Assembly (NCBI RefSeq): GCF_000195595.1 | Contig: NZ_GL882544.1 | Coordinates: 310,001 to 374,000, forward strand | Direction: 5' to 3' | Source: Actinomyces sp. oral taxon 170 str. F0386 | GTDB lineage: Bacteria > Actinomycetota > Actinomycetes > Actinomycetales > Actinomycetaceae | DNA length: 64,000 bases | Shown here: positions 38,192 through 47,659 of the stretch, one piece after another | Numbering within the stretch: the stretch's first letter is position 1 | How the letters are laid out: every line of letters begins with the position of its first letter | Made by a program: the position numbers and the translations under genes | The notes under the pieces: generated by a model | The model's database searches: none | What the model saw: the letters and a program-made list of their open reading frames with translations, nothing else | What the model was told of the DNA's origin: nothing

Positions 38192-39883
38192 ATGCCACCC
38201 ACCGTGTCAGAGAAGGAATCTACGGTCGCATCGTCCGCGGCCCCGCCCACTGTCCTCACGCGCCCGGTGCGCTACCCCTCCGACGGCGGGGTCCTCCTTG
38301 AGCGCCTCACCCGAGCGGGCCTGCTGCGCACCACCCGCAATCCGGCAGACGAGAACGCGGCTGCACGTCCCGTGGACTGTGTGCTGCTGGAGAGCGCCGA
38401 CATCACGACGAAGGTCTCGCGCACCACGGTCGCCGTCCTGGAGGCCTCGGCCAGGCTGACCTGCTGGGACGGGACCGTCACCGCCGAGGCGCTGTCCACC
38501 GTCGACGGCGAGGGCCCTGGCCCCGATGGCCTCGCAGCCCTGGCCCGTCTGGAGGAGCGCCTGGGCGAGCACGTCACCGGCCACTCCCCCGACCGGCTGA
38601 CCCTCACCCTGCCCACCAGCTCCGACGACGACCCCACCCTCGAGGAGCGCGAGCGCCTGACGGCCCTGTCCACGATCGAGCCCCTGCGGGTGCTGGCTCA
38701 GGCAGAGGTCGACCACCCCCACCTGCCGCTGGAGGTAGGTGCCTTCGCCTTCGACTACCTGTCCACCTTCGAGTCCCTGCCCGAGGTGGCCCAGGGCGCC
38801 AACACCTGCCCGGACTACCTCTTCTACGACGCGCGCATCATCCTCGTCGTGGACCACCCCACGCAGGAGGCGACCCTGGTGGGGGCCTCGGTCGACGCCG
38901 CGGGCCTGGAGTGGCGCATGGATGCGCTGGCCGCCGCCATCAACACTGCAGCCGAGCAGGCTCCGGCCTCGCCCACGGCCGCAGCCGACTCCCCGGTCCT
39001 GCGCGCCGTGCCCACCACCTCGGATGCCGACTTCGAGGCGGTTGTGGAGGAGATGCGCGGCTACATCGCCGACGGCGATGTCTACCAGGTGGTGCCCTCG
39101 CGCGGCTTCACCATCGCCTGCCAGGACACGCTGGCCGCCTACCACGTGCTGCGCCACGCAAACCCCAGCCCCTACATGTTCTACCTGGCCGCCCCGGACT
39201 TCGAGCTCTTCGGCGCCTCCCCGGAGTCGGCACTGCTGCACTCGGCACGCACCGGTCGGGTCGCCATCCGTCCGATCGCCGGGACCCGGCCACGCGGACT
39301 ACACCCCGACGGCACGGTGGACCACGAGCGCGACACCCGCCTGGAGCTGGAGCTGCGCACCGATGCCAAGGAGGTCGCCGAGCACGTCATGCTCGTGGAC
39401 CTGGCCCGCAACGACGTCGCCCGAGTCAGCCGCCCGGGCACTCGCAGCGTCCAGGACCTTCTGCGTGTGGACCGCTACAGCCGGGTGATGCACCTGGTCT
39501 CCGAGGTCTCCGGTGAGCTCGCCGAGGACCTGGACGCCCTGGACGCCTTCCGCGCCTCCATGACGATGGGAACCCTCACCGGTGCCCCCAAGCTGCGTGC
39601 CGCCGAGCTCATCCGCCAGGCCGAGGGCGTGCGCCGCGGCTCCTACGGCGGCTCAGTGGGCTACATCCGCGGCGACGGCGAGCTGGACACCTGCATCGTC
39701 ATCCGCTCCGGTTTCGTGGCCGGCGGCACCGCCCTGATCCAGGCCGGCGCCGGGGTGGTAGCGGCCTCGTCCCCGGCCGCCGAGACCGCCGAGACCATCC
39801 ACAAGGCCCGCGCCGTCCTGGAGGCGGTCGCCGCAGCCCAGGGAGCCACACTCGTCATCGACACGACCGGTAAGGAGGCCTGA
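38192..39883 (+). CDS. trpE: Anthranilate synthase component I
   Basis: Converts chorismate to anthranilate together with TrpG (563 aa). The LLES feedback motif (about residues 65-68, VLLESADI) suggests allosteric inhibition by tryptophan. The C-terminal chorismate-binding domain has MGTLTGAPKLRAAELI, GSYGGSVGYIRGDGELDTC and IQAGAGVVAASSP, all close to enteric TrpE. The ATG at 38192 follows AGGAAAGAGG. It is the first structural gene of the operon, under the trpL leader. Confidence 0.95.
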   Translation: MPPTVSEKESTVASSAAPPTVLTRPVRYPSDGGVLLERLTRAGLLRTTRNPADENAAARPVDCVLLESADITTKVSRTTVAVLEASARLTCWDGTVTAEALSTVDGEGPGPDGLAALARLEERLGEHVTGHSPDRLTLTLPTSSDDDPTLEERERLTALSTIEPLRVLAQAEVDHPHLPLEVGAFAFDYLSTFESLPEVAQGANTCPDYLFYDARIILVVDHPTQEATLVGASVDAAGLEWRMDALAAAINTAAEQAPASPTAAADSPVLRAVPTTSDADFEAVVEEMRGYIADGDVYQVVPSRGFTIACQDTLAAYHVLRHANPSPYMFYLAAPDFELFGASPESALLHSARTGRVAIRPIAGTRPRGLHPDGTVDHERDTRLELELRTDAKEVAEHVMLVDLARNDVARVSRPGTRSVQDLLRVDRYSRVMHLVSEVSGELAEDLDALDAFRASMTMGTLTGAPKLRAAELIRQAEGVRRGSYGGSVGYIRGDGELDTCIVIRSGFVAGGTALIQAGAGVVAASSPAAETAETIHKARAVLEAVAAAQGATLVIDTTGKEA

Positions 39884-39886
39884 GCC

Positions 39887-40627
39887 ATGGCCGTCACCAG
39901 CACTGAGCATCACGGACAGGACGTGAGCCAGCACCCCGAGGGCAGCGCCGCAGCGACTCAGTCCCCGGCCCGCGTGGCCCTGCTCGACAATCGCGACTCC
40001 TTCGTCTACAACCTCGTCGACCAGTTCGCGACCCTGGGCTCCCAGATCGAGGTCTACCGCAACAGCGTGCCGGCCTCCCGGGTGCTCGCGGCGCTCGAGC
40101 CCACCGACGCCGAGCGCGAGGCCGGGCGCCGCCCGGTCCTGTGCCTGTCGCCTGGCCCGGGTTACCCGTCGACGTCGGGCTGCCTCATGGAGCTCATCGC
40201 CGCCGCCCTGGAGCAGGCGATCCCCACGTTGGGCATCTGCCTGGGCTTCCAGGCCCTCGTCGAGGCCTGCGGCGGACGGGTCGCCCCGGTGGGTCCGGTC
40301 CACGGCCGCTCCGACCGCGTCGAGGTCACCGAGGCGGGCCGCACCGACCCGGCCTTCACAGTGCTCGACGGCGGACCACTGGACGTGGCTCGTTACCACT
40401 CCCTGGGCACGCGCACGCTGCCCGAGGCCCTCGTCGGCCTGGCCCGTACCGCGCAGGCGAACGACGACGGAAGCGGCGGCAATGACGGTACCGGTGGCAT
40501 CGTGATGGCGGCCCGGCACCGGTCGGTGCCGGCGGTCGGCCTGCAGTTCCACCCCGAGTCGATCCTCACCCCGCAGGGGCCTGCCCTCCTCAGGGCCATC
40601 ACCGCCGACCTGGCCCGGACTCCCTAA
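39887..40627 (+). CDS. trpG: Anthranilate synthase component II (glutamine amidotransferase)
   Basis: Supplies ammonia from glutamine to TrpE (246 aa). It has the class I amidotransferase triad: Cys118 in GICLGFQ and His222/Glu224 in FHPES. A ~25-residue Ser/Ala-rich N-terminal extension precedes ALLDNRDSFVYNLVDQF. An insertion rich in Gly, Asn and Asp (about 190-203) is unusual. It follows trpE by three bases. Unlike E. coli, trpG is not fused to trpD, which starts 109 bases later. Confidence 0.94.
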   Translation: MAVTSTEHHGQDVSQHPEGSAAATQSPARVALLDNRDSFVYNLVDQFATLGSQIEVYRNSVPASRVLAALEPTDAEREAGRRPVLCLSPGPGYPSTSGCLMELIAAALEQAIPTLGICLGFQALVEACGGRVAPVGPVHGRSDRVEVTEAGRTDPAFTVLDGGPLDVARYHSLGTRTLPEALVGLARTAQANDDGSGGNDGTGGIVMAARHRSVPAVGLQFHPESILTPQGPALLRAITADLARTP

Positions 40628-40736
40628 GCCACGCACTCTTCGTCATCCCACAGATGCAGTCATCCACGCCGCCGCTCGGGCAGAATCATCTCCGAGCGCC
40701 CCAAGCCTCAACCACCCGTGAAGGAGCCACAGACCG

Positions 40737-41849
40737 ATGAGTGAGACCAACAGCGCGGCCCCCGCCGCTGCGGACGGCACGCATGTTGCCACGGCGCAGG
40801 AGGCCCATGAGCTGCTGCGCGAAGTCGTTCAGGGCAGGCGCCTGACCCGCGAGCAGGCCTCCACGGTCTTCGCTGCCCTGGGCGCCGGGGACCTGTCCGA
40901 GGCGGAGACGGCGGCGCTGCTGGCGGCGCTGCACGCCCGCGGCGAGGAGCCCCAGGAGGTCGCCGGGGCCGCGAGCGCCTTCCGCCAGGCCGCCCGGGCC
41001 TTCCCGTCGGTAACCTTCCCGCTGGTGGACGTCGTCGGCACCGGGGGCGACGGCGTGGGCACCATCAACATCTCCACGGGGGCGGGCCTCGTGGCCGCCT
41101 CGATGGGGATCGCGGTGGCCAAGCACGGCAACCGGGCCGTCTCCTCCAAGACGGGGGCGGCCGACGTCATCGCCGAGCTGGGGCTGCCCTTGGACGTGGA
41201 GCCGGCCACGGCGGTCGAGCTGCTGGCCCGCGACCACTTCACCTTCCTGTTCGCCCAGGCCTACCACCCGGCCATGCGGCACGTGGCGCCGGTGCGCCGG
41301 GCACTGGCGACCCCCACGATCTTCAACGTCCTGGGTCCGCTGGTGAATCCGGCCCACCTGACCTTCCAGCTCATGGGCGTGTGGGATCCGAGCATGCTGG
41401 ACATGATCGCCGAGGCGATGGTCCAGCTGGGGCGTGAGCGGGCGCTCGTCGTGCACGGCTCGGGACTGGATGAGATCGCCGTCCACGGGCCGACCCTCGT
41501 GCGTGAGGCGACGCCCCGAGGGGTCAAGGCCTACGAGGTCGTGCCCGAGGAGCTGGGAGTCACCACCTACGAGCTGGCTGATCTTCTGGGCGGAGAGCCC
41601 TCCGAGAACGCCCGCCTGCTGCGCGAGGCCATCTCGGGTGAGGGAAGGCCCGCCCACCGCGACGCCATCGCCGTCAACGCCGGCGCTCTGCTGTATCTGG
41701 CGGGCCCGGCCGACAACCTGGCCGACGGGACCGCCATGGCGCTGGAGCAGATCCGCTCCGGCGGTGTGGCCCGCCACCTGGAGTCCATGACCAAAGCCGG
41801 CGATCTGGCCAGTGACCCGGCCGGCGATTCAGCCGCCGAGCGGGCCTGA
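40737..41849 (+). CDS. trpD: Anthranilate phosphoribosyltransferase
   Basis: Transfers phosphoribose from PRPP to anthranilate (370 aa). The PRPP-binding glycine motif GTGGDG is at residues 101-106, followed by KHGNRAVSSKTGAADVIAELG and LGPLVNPAHLTFQLMGVWD. The 109-base gap from trpG shows no promoter or terminator I can support, so it is probably cotranscribed. AAGGAG lies about ten bases before the ATG. Confidence 0.95.
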   Translation: MSETNSAAPAAADGTHVATAQEAHELLREVVQGRRLTREQASTVFAALGAGDLSEAETAALLAALHARGEEPQEVAGAASAFRQAARAFPSVTFPLVDVVGTGGDGVGTINISTGAGLVAASMGIAVAKHGNRAVSSKTGAADVIAELGLPLDVEPATAVELLARDHFTFLFAQAYHPAMRHVAPVRRALATPTIFNVLGPLVNPAHLTFQLMGVWDPSMLDMIAEAMVQLGRERALVVHGSGLDEIAVHGPTLVREATPRGVKAYEVVPEELGVTTYELADLLGGEPSENARLLREAISGEGRPAHRDAIAVNAGALLYLAGPADNLADGTAMALEQIRSGGVARHLESMTKAGDLASDPAGDSAAERA

Positions 41850-41858
41850 GGAGAGACC

Positions 41859-44141
41859 GTGACCACCTCCGACACCGCCCCCACTGACTCCGTGGATGCC
41901 GGCTCCTCGGCCCCGGACCCCGGCGAACGCACCCACCGCGAGCCGGTTGAGGCCCGCCTCATCGCCACGGGCACGGTCCTGGACTCGATCGTGCAGGCAC
42001 GCCGTGAGCGCATCGACGAGCTGCGCGCGCGCTTCGGGCACCTGAGCGTCGAGGAGCTGGCGCGCTCGCAGCGCTCCCTCGCCGCTGCACTGCGCACCCG
42101 CAATGGCCAGAGCCGCAGCCCGCAACCGGCTCTCATCATGGAGTGCAAGGCGGCCTCGCCCTCGCGCGGCACCATCCGCTCCGACTACGACCCGGCCTCG
42201 TTGGCCGCGCAGTACGCGCCCTACGCCGCCGCGGTCTCGGTACTCACCGAGCCCGACCGCTTCAACGGCTCCTTCGACGACCTGGCGACCGTGCGCGAGG
42301 CGGTGGACGTACCCGTCCTGTGCAAGGACTTCATCGTCGATGAGGTCCAGGTGCTGGCGGCCCGCAGCCTGGGGGCGGACGCGGTCCTGCTCATGCTCTC
42401 GGTCGTGCCCGACGACGTCTACCGCGAGCTGGCCGAGCTGGCCCACTGCCTGGGCATGGAGGTGCTCACGGAGGTCTCCACGCCGGAGGAGATGCACCGG
42501 GCGGCGGCGCTGGGCGCCGAGGTCATCGGCATCAACAACCGCGACCTGCGCACCCTGGAGACGGACCTGGCACGCACCGAGGAGATGGCCCCGCTGGCCC
42601 CGGCCGGGGTGGTCCTCATCGGCGAGTCGGGGGTCAGCGCACCCGACGACGTACGGCGCCTGTCCGGCCTGGTGGACGCCCTCCTGGTGGGCTCGTCCCT
42701 GTCCGGCGCCCCCGACCCGGCCGAGGCCGCCCGGGATCTGGCCACCGCGGTCCCGCTGCCCCAGCGGGACGGACAGCCCCAGAGCCAGGACGCGGCGTCG
42801 TCGGGCCAGGAGCCGGGCGAGGGCGGGCAGGCGGGGCATCACCCGCGCCTCCCCGCGTTCTTCGGCCCCTACGGCGGCCAGTTCGTGCCCGAGCTGCTCA
42901 TTCCTGCCCTGGACCAGCTCGAGGACGCCTTCATCGATGCCCAGGCGGACCCCGCCTTCGCAGCCGAGCTGGACACGCTCATGACCCGCTACCTGGGGCG
43001 CCCCACGGCCGTCACAGAGCTGCGCAACCTGCCCCTGGAGGGCAACGCCCGCATCCTGCTCAAGCGCGAGGACCTGGTCCACGGCGGCGCCCACAAGGGC
43101 AACCAGGTCTTGGGCCAGGCCCTCCTGGCCAAGAGGATGGGCAAGCAGCGCATCATCGCCGAGACCGGCGCCGGACAGCACGGGACGGCCACGGCCATGG
43201 TCTGCGCTCTGCTGGGACTGGACTGCACCATCTACATGGGGGCCACCGACGTCGTGCGCCAGGCGCCCAACGTGGAGCGTATGGAGCTCATGGGCGCCAC
43301 GGTGGTACCGGTGGACAGCGGGGCCGGCACGCTCAAGGACGCCGTCAACGAGGCGCTGCGCGACTGGACCGCCTCTTTTGCCGACACCCACTACCTGCTG
43401 GGCACTGCCGCCGGTCCCCACCCCTTCCCCACGATCGTGCGCGAGTACCACCGGGTCATCTCCCGGGAGGCCCGTGCCCAGGTCCTGGGGCTGACAGGGC
43501 GCCTGCCGGACTCGGTCATCGCCTGCGTGGGCGGGGGCTCCAACGCGATCGGCATGTTCGCCGAGTTCATCGACGATCCCGGGGTCGAGCTCATCGGGGT
43601 TGAACCCGCCGGCGAGGGGCTGGACACGCCGCGCAACGGCGCCCCCATCAACAAGGGCCTGGTGGGGATCCTCCACGGGGCGCGCAGCTACCTCATGCGC
43701 ACCTCCGAGGGGCAGGTCGAGGAGTCCTTCTCCGTGTCCGCGGGTTTGGACTATCCGGGTGTGGGGCCCGAGCACGCCTGGCTGTCGGACACCGGCAGGG
43801 CCAGGTACGTCGGCATCAGCGACGACGACGCGATCGAGGCCTTCCGGCTGCTGTCGCGCCACGAGGGGATCATCCCGGCTGTGGAGTCCGCCCATGCCCT
43901 GGCCCAGGCACTGGCCATGGCCCGGGAGGTGCCCGCCGGCGATGAGCCCCCGATCCTGCTCGTGTGCCTGTCGGGTCGAGGGGACAAGGACCTCGACCAG
44001 GTGCAGGCGCGGCTGGGCGGCTCGTTCTCCACCGACGGCGCCGTGGCCCGGGCCGCGCGCATGGTGGAGCAGATGGGCAAGCGCACTGAGTACGCCGGCC
44101 TGAACGCAGGCACGAGCACTTACCCGGACGAGGAGTTCTGA
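41859..44141 (+). CDS. trpCB: TrpC-TrpB fusion: indole-3-glycerol-phosphate synthase / tryptophan synthase beta
   Basis: One uninterrupted 760-codon frame carries two enzymes. Residues ~36-297 are TrpC (IGP synthase): [10 protein letters not shown] with Lys97, [11 protein letters not shown] with Lys156, and [10 protein letters not shown] Gln/Gly/Ser-rich linker of about 34 residues follows. Residues ~332-735 are Trp[21 protein letters not shown], the PLP lysine Lys413 in [19 protein letters not shown] and [10 protein letters not shown]. Both halves look enteric-type. There is no TrpF domain between them. The GTG at 41859 has GAGGAG upstream; trpA starts one base after the stop. The expected separate trpC and trpB genes are absent. 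Confidence 0.93.
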   Translation: MTTSDTAPTDSVDAGSSAPDPGERTHREPVEARLIATGTVLDSIVQARRERIDELRARFGHLSVEELARSQRSLAAALRTRNGQSRSPQPALIMECKAASPSRGTIRSDYDPASLAAQYAPYAAAVSVLTEPDRFNGSFDDLATVREAVDVPVLCKDFIVDEVQVLAARSLGADAVLLMLSVVPDDVYRELAELAHCLGMEVLTEVSTPEEMHRAAALGAEVIGINNRDLRTLETDLARTEEMAPLAPAGVVLIGESGVSAPDDVRRLSGLVDALLVGSSLSGAPDPAEAARDLATAVPLPQRDGQPQSQDAASSGQEPGEGGQAGHHPRLPAFFGPYGGQFVPELLIPALDQLEDAFIDAQADPAFAAELDTLMTRYLGRPTAVTELRNLPLEGNARILLKREDLVHGGAHKGNQVLGQALLAKRMGKQRIIAETGAGQHGTATAMVCALLGLDCTIYMGATDVVRQAPNVERMELMGATVVPVDSGAGTLKDAVNEALRDWTASFADTHYLLGTAAGPHPFPTIVREYHRVISREARAQVLGLTGRLPDSVIACVGGGSNAIGMFAEFIDDPGVELIGVEPAGEGLDTPRNGAPINKGLVGILHGARSYLMRTSEGQVEESFSVSAGLDYPGVGPEHAWLSDTGRARYVGISDDDAIEAFRLLSRHEGIIPAVESAHALAQALAMAREVPAGDEPPILLVCLSGRGDKDLDQVQARLGGSFSTDGAVARAARMVEQMGKRTEYAGLNAGTSTYPDEEF

Positions 44142-44142
44142 G

Positions 44143-45018
44143 ATGAGCCGCTATCCCGCGATGTTCGACGTCCTCAAGGAGCGCGGCGAGGGTGCCTTCG
44201 TCCCCTTCGTCATGGTCGGCGACCCCGACCCGACCACCAGCGAGGCCGTCATCGAGGCTCTCATCGCAGGTGGGGCTGACGCCTTGGAGCTGGGCGTGCC
44301 CTTCACAGACCCGGTCGCCGACGGCCCCACGATCCAGAGGGCCCATGTGCGTGCCCTGGCCGCGGGGACGAGCTTCCACGACTGCCTGGAGGTGGTCGAG
44401 CGGGTGCGCCGGCGCCATCCGCAGCTACCCATCGGCATGCTCATCTACGGCAACGTCCCCTTCGCGATGGGCCTGGAGCGTTTCTACGACGAGTGCGCGC
44501 AGGCCGGTATCGACTCAGTCCTGCTGCCCGATGTCCCGATCCGGGAGTCGGCCGCCTTCAGCCAGGCCGCTGAGGCGGCCAGTGTGGACGCCGTCTACAT
44601 CGCGCCGCCGTCGGCCGCCGCCGAGACCCTGGACGCGGTGGCGGCGGCCTCTCGGGGCTACGTCTACGCCGTCTCCCGAGTGGGTGTGACCGGCACCGAG
44701 AGGGCCTCCTCCGTCGAGGGTCTCGCCGAGTCGGTGGAGCGCCTGCGGGCCGATGCCGCTGCGCCCGTCATGCTGGGCTTCGGCATCTCCACGCCCGAGC
44801 AGGTCTCCGAGGCCATCACCGCGGGCGCCGACGGTGCGATCAGCGGCTCGGCCACGGTCAAGATCGTTGAGCGCTACGCCCCCGAGATCGTGGCCGCCAC
44901 CTCCGAGGAGCACGGCGGACCCGGCAGCGAGGAGCGGCGTCACTACGCGCTCGGGGCGCTGCGCAGTGAGCTCGTCGCCTTCACCGCCGCCATGAAGGAG
45001 GCCACGCGCCGATACTGA
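44143..45018 (+). CDS. trpA: Tryptophan synthase alpha chain
   Basis: Splits indole-3-glycerol phosphate to indole and glyceraldehyde 3-phosphate; the indole is channelled to TrpB (291 aa). Catalytic Glu49 and Asp60 lie in ALELGVPFTDPVADGPTIQR, at the same numbers as in E. coli. SRVGVTGTERASS and GFGISTPEQVSEAI complete the barrel. It is the last gene of the operon. Its beta partner here carries an N-terminal TrpC domain. Confidence 0.95.
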   Translation: MSRYPAMFDVLKERGEGAFVPFVMVGDPDPTTSEAVIEALIAGGADALELGVPFTDPVADGPTIQRAHVRALAAGTSFHDCLEVVERVRRRHPQLPIGMLIYGNVPFAMGLERFYDECAQAGIDSVLLPDVPIRESAAFSQAAEAASVDAVYIAPPSAAAETLDAVAAASRGYVYAVSRVGVTGTERASSVEGLAESVERLRADAAAPVMLGFGISTPEQVSEAITAGADGAISGSATVKIVERYAPEIVAATSEEHGGPGSEERRHYALGALRSELVAFTAAMKEATRRY

Positions 45019-45067
45019 GCCGGCCGATCGCCGGGTGATGGCCGAGCGTCAAAAGCAGTAGCCCCTC

Positions 45068-45096
45068 TTTACGAGTGATCTGCACCACGCTATATT
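45068..45096 (+). promoter_or_regulatory. Promoter of the first secreted paralog
   Basis: -35 TTTACG (45068-45073), a 17-base spacer, and -10 TATATT (45091-45096), about 49 bases before the ATG. It lies in the trpA 3' region and would uncouple the secreted gene from the trp operon. Confidence 0.6.
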
Positions 45097-45144
45097 GACC
45101 AAGTAGTTACTTCCGTCCTGACTGCTCTGGAAAAGAGGTTGCCC

Positions 45145-45813
45145 ATGCATCTGCGACACCGACGACCAGCTTCATCCTGGCGACGCCTTGCCGGCGTCGC
45201 CACAGCCCTCCCCCTGCTCGTCGCCGGCCTACTCACCTCGCCGGCACAGGCCGCCCCCGGCACGGAGAGCGTCATCGCCTCCGGCATCTACAACTCGAAC
45301 GGCACCGGGTGCCAGGGCTCGAGCGCCAGCGCCGACTGCCTCAGCTGGGGCCTACGCATTCCCTCCACCATCGCACCGAAGAAGGACCTCACTGTCACTA
45401 TTGAGGCCGACTCCGCCCCCGGCCAGTGGGTCTGGAACTGCCTCGCGAGCGACCGGGTCGCCGGTACGGCATCGTTCTACGACTCCCCGAACGGAGATGG
45501 GACCAGGAAGCTGAGCGAGTCCGACCTCAGATACTTCGCGCACCTCTATTACGGAATATACGGGGACAGCGCCGGACAGGTCGACGCCATCACGTGCACC
45601 CCGGAGCATCTGAGCATCACCTACAAGATCGATGACCTGGTGCGCTCGGAGGGCTCGTACCTCGATCTGAGCTTTGGAACGACCACGGTGACCCCGGGAT
45701 CGGGCGAGCGCACCTACTCCTTCTCGCCGACCGTCACGACCTCCGCAGACAACACCTCTCAGAAGATCACAGCAACCGTGCAGAAACCTGCTGAGAACGC
45801 AGCGCCCCGTTAG
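45145..45813 (+). CDS. Secreted protein of unknown function (short paralog)
   Basis: A 222-residue exported protein. A basic N-terminus, hydrophobic core and cleavage site LLTSPAQA^APG form a clear signal peptide (about 33 residues). The mature domain starts GIYNSNGTGCQGSSASADCL and has four cysteines that could pair. It shares the pattern ADCLSWGLRIPSTIAPK ... EADSAPGQWVWNC with the next gene, so the two are tandem paralogs. No LPXTG anchor is seen, so it is probably free or non-covalently bound. The ATG at 45145 has GAGG seven bases upstream. Confidence 0.85.
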   Translation: MHLRHRRPASSWRRLAGVATALPLLVAGLLTSPAQAAPGTESVIASGIYNSNGTGCQGSSASADCLSWGLRIPSTIAPKKDLTVTIEADSAPGQWVWNCLASDRVAGTASFYDSPNGDGTRKLSESDLRYFAHLYYGIYGDSAGQVDAITCTPEHLSITYKIDDLVRSEGSYLDLSFGTTTVTPGSGERTYSFSPTVTTSADNTSQKITATVQKPAENAAPR

Positions 45814-45831
45814 AGGCACGGAAGACAGAAG

Positions 45832-45877
45832 GACGAAGGTCGGGTACACGAAAGTATTCGTGTACCCGACCTTCGTC
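45832..45877. terminator. 21-bp perfect hairpin terminator
   Basis: A 46-base palindrome: perfect 21-base arms beginning GACGAAGGTCGGG, and an AGTA loop. It starts 19 bases after the stop of the first secreted gene. It separates the two paralogs, giving each its own transcript. Confidence 0.8.
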
Positions 45878-45929
45878 TTCGCCATCCCTAACGGGGCAAT
45901 AGATCGCACGTGGGGAGTATTCCAACCTT

Positions 45930-45957
45930 TTGATAATGTCCTTCTTGACGATATATT
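45930..45957 (+). promoter_or_regulatory. Promoter of the second secreted paralog
   Basis: -35 TTGATA (45930-45935), a 16-base spacer, and -10 TATATT (45952-45957) in an unusually AT-rich stretch. The start codon at 46001 is about 43 bases downstream. Confidence 0.65.
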
Positions 45958-46000
45958 AATGAGGCAATTGGTTCCCTTCCCGATCCCCTCGGAGAAAGGC

Positions 46001-47518
46001 GTGCTCGTGCACACCCCACCTTCTCTTCCCGCTGGGCTGCGGCGACGCCTCCTGCGCATTGCCTTGGCTCTTCCCCTCATCGCCGTCGGCGCCGTCTCCG
46101 CTCCGGCGTCCGCTGATGCCGACATCACCGTGGAAGGGCTCTACCACACGGCCGGTGCCGGTTGCCACGGCTCCGACAATGCCGAGGGCTGTCTGAGCTG
46201 GAGAGTTCGCATTCCATCGGCCATCGCCCCGAAGGGCTCCACGAATGTCACCATTGAGGCCGACTCCGTGCCGGGCCAGTGGACCTGGGCCTGTCCTTCC
46301 CCGGACGGTGACGAGGTGGCCGGGACGAGCTCCTTCTACATCGACAAGGGCAATGGCGAGCCCCCGATCTTGATGGCGGACTCCGGGCTGAGCTCCATCT
46401 CTGAGCTGTACAACCCCCTGCTGGATGACTCCATCGGCTCGGTCAAAGCTGTTTCCTGTACTCCTAAGCACCTGAAGCTGACCTATGAGGTCAACTTCTA
46501 CACCTACTGGGACAAGAGCAGCTACTTCGACCTGGACCTCGGGACCACGGTGGCGGCTCCCGGCGCGGCGGCGCGCAACTACCGTTTCACGCCCACGATC
46601 GAGGTCTCCACACGCAACGCGATTCTTCGCCCCACTGTCACTGCCCAGAAGCCCGCTGCCAGCGCGGCTCACGCCACCGTCTCCGTCGAGGACGTCAGAG
46701 TCGATGGGGCCGCCAAGGACACCGCCCGCTTCACCATAACGGCGAGGAATGACTCCACCACGCCCTTGTCCGACTTCGCCATCTCCACGGACCGCGTCAA
46801 AGGGCGCGCTCAAGCAGCCTCGGTGACCTGTGACCTGACCGCCTTCGGCGGCGAGGTCGTCTCCGCCACGGGTCCAGCCGAGAGCCTCACAGTCTCCAGC
46901 GGCAAGGCGAAGGTTCCCCAGGGCAAGGAGATCACCTGCCAGGTGGACCTGAACGGCGTCGTCGGACGCAACAGGGTCAAGGCCGCACTCACCACCGGCG
47001 GACAGACCTTCTCCCGCGACTACGTCAAGGACCAGCCGGTGGTCGAGGTGGAGACTCATCCCACGGATCTCTTGGTCGAGGCCGCCCCCACCGGCACCTA
47101 CGAGGTCGAGGTCGGCTACACCGTCACCTTCACCAACACCACCGACGCCGACGGATCCGGTTCCGATATCGTCCTGCACCCCCGGGTCCCCACCGGCTTC
47201 ACGCTCAAGAGCGTGACGGGTACTGGTACCCCCTGGTGGGTCGGCCCGGACAGCTATGTTCTCCAGGATGACGGCTCCTTGTCATTGCGTACCGGTGACT
47301 CCCTGAACGCCAACTCGTCAACCACGATGACCTTCACCAGCATCTACGAGGTCAACGCAGAGGCGGTCACCGAGGACGGCTGGAGGGCCCTGGGCACCTG
47401 CAGCCCCCAGGACCCCTCCCAGGGACTGACCACCCGGATCGACGTCACCGGCAGTGAAGGCGGCACTGAGGCCGGGACCCACTCGATCTGCACCCCCGTG
47501 ACGCGCACAGGGAACTAG
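46001..47518 (+). CDS. Secreted multidomain protein of unknown function (long paralog)
   Basis: A protein of about 505 residues with a signal peptide ending VGAVSAPASA^DAD. Residues ~40-220 are paralogous to the preceding gene (GLYHTAGAGCHGSDNAEGCL, then IPSAIAPK and EADSVPGQWTWAC). Two further beta-rich, DUF11/Ig-like modules follow (ATVSVEDVRVDGAAKD...; VGYTVTFTNTTDADGSG). No LPXTG motif or C-terminal anchor helix is present. The GTG at 46001 (or 46007) has GGAG/AAAGG upstream; a longer frame from 45860 would place the promoter inside the gene. A surface or matrix protein is likely. Confidence 0.82.
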   Translation: MLVHTPPSLPAGLRRRLLRIALALPLIAVGAVSAPASADADITVEGLYHTAGAGCHGSDNAEGCLSWRVRIPSAIAPKGSTNVTIEADSVPGQWTWACPSPDGDEVAGTSSFYIDKGNGEPPILMADSGLSSISELYNPLLDDSIGSVKAVSCTPKHLKLTYEVNFYTYWDKSSYFDLDLGTTVAAPGAAARNYRFTPTIEVSTRNAILRPTVTAQKPAASAAHATVSVEDVRVDGAAKDTARFTITARNDSTTPLSDFAISTDRVKGRAQAASVTCDLTAFGGEVVSATGPAESLTVSSGKAKVPQGKEITCQVDLNGVVGRNRVKAALTTGGQTFSRDYVKDQPVVEVETHPTDLLVEAAPTGTYEVEVGYTVTFTNTTDADGSGSDIVLHPRVPTGFTLKSVTGTGTPWWVGPDSYVLQDDGSLSLRTGDSLNANSSTTMTFTSIYEVNAEAVTEDGWRALGTCSPQDPSQGLTTRIDVTGSEGGTEAGTHSICTPVTRTGN

Positions 47519-47577
47519 CACCTCAACAATGTGAACCTCCGGGCGCGCTGCACAGTCACGGTCACTGGCGCCATCAC

Positions 47578-47614
47578 CGGCGGTCCTCTCACCACACCTG
47601 GGAGAGGACCGCCG
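47578..47614. terminator. Terminator hairpin after the secreted pair
   Basis: A perfect 13-base stem CGGCGGTCCTCTC/GAGAGGACCGCCG with an 11-base loop, 59 bases past the long paralog's stop. Confidence 0.75.
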
Positions 47615-47659
47615 AGTCGTCTACGAACCGCCCTGACGTCCGACGGTAGGGTGGCGTCC

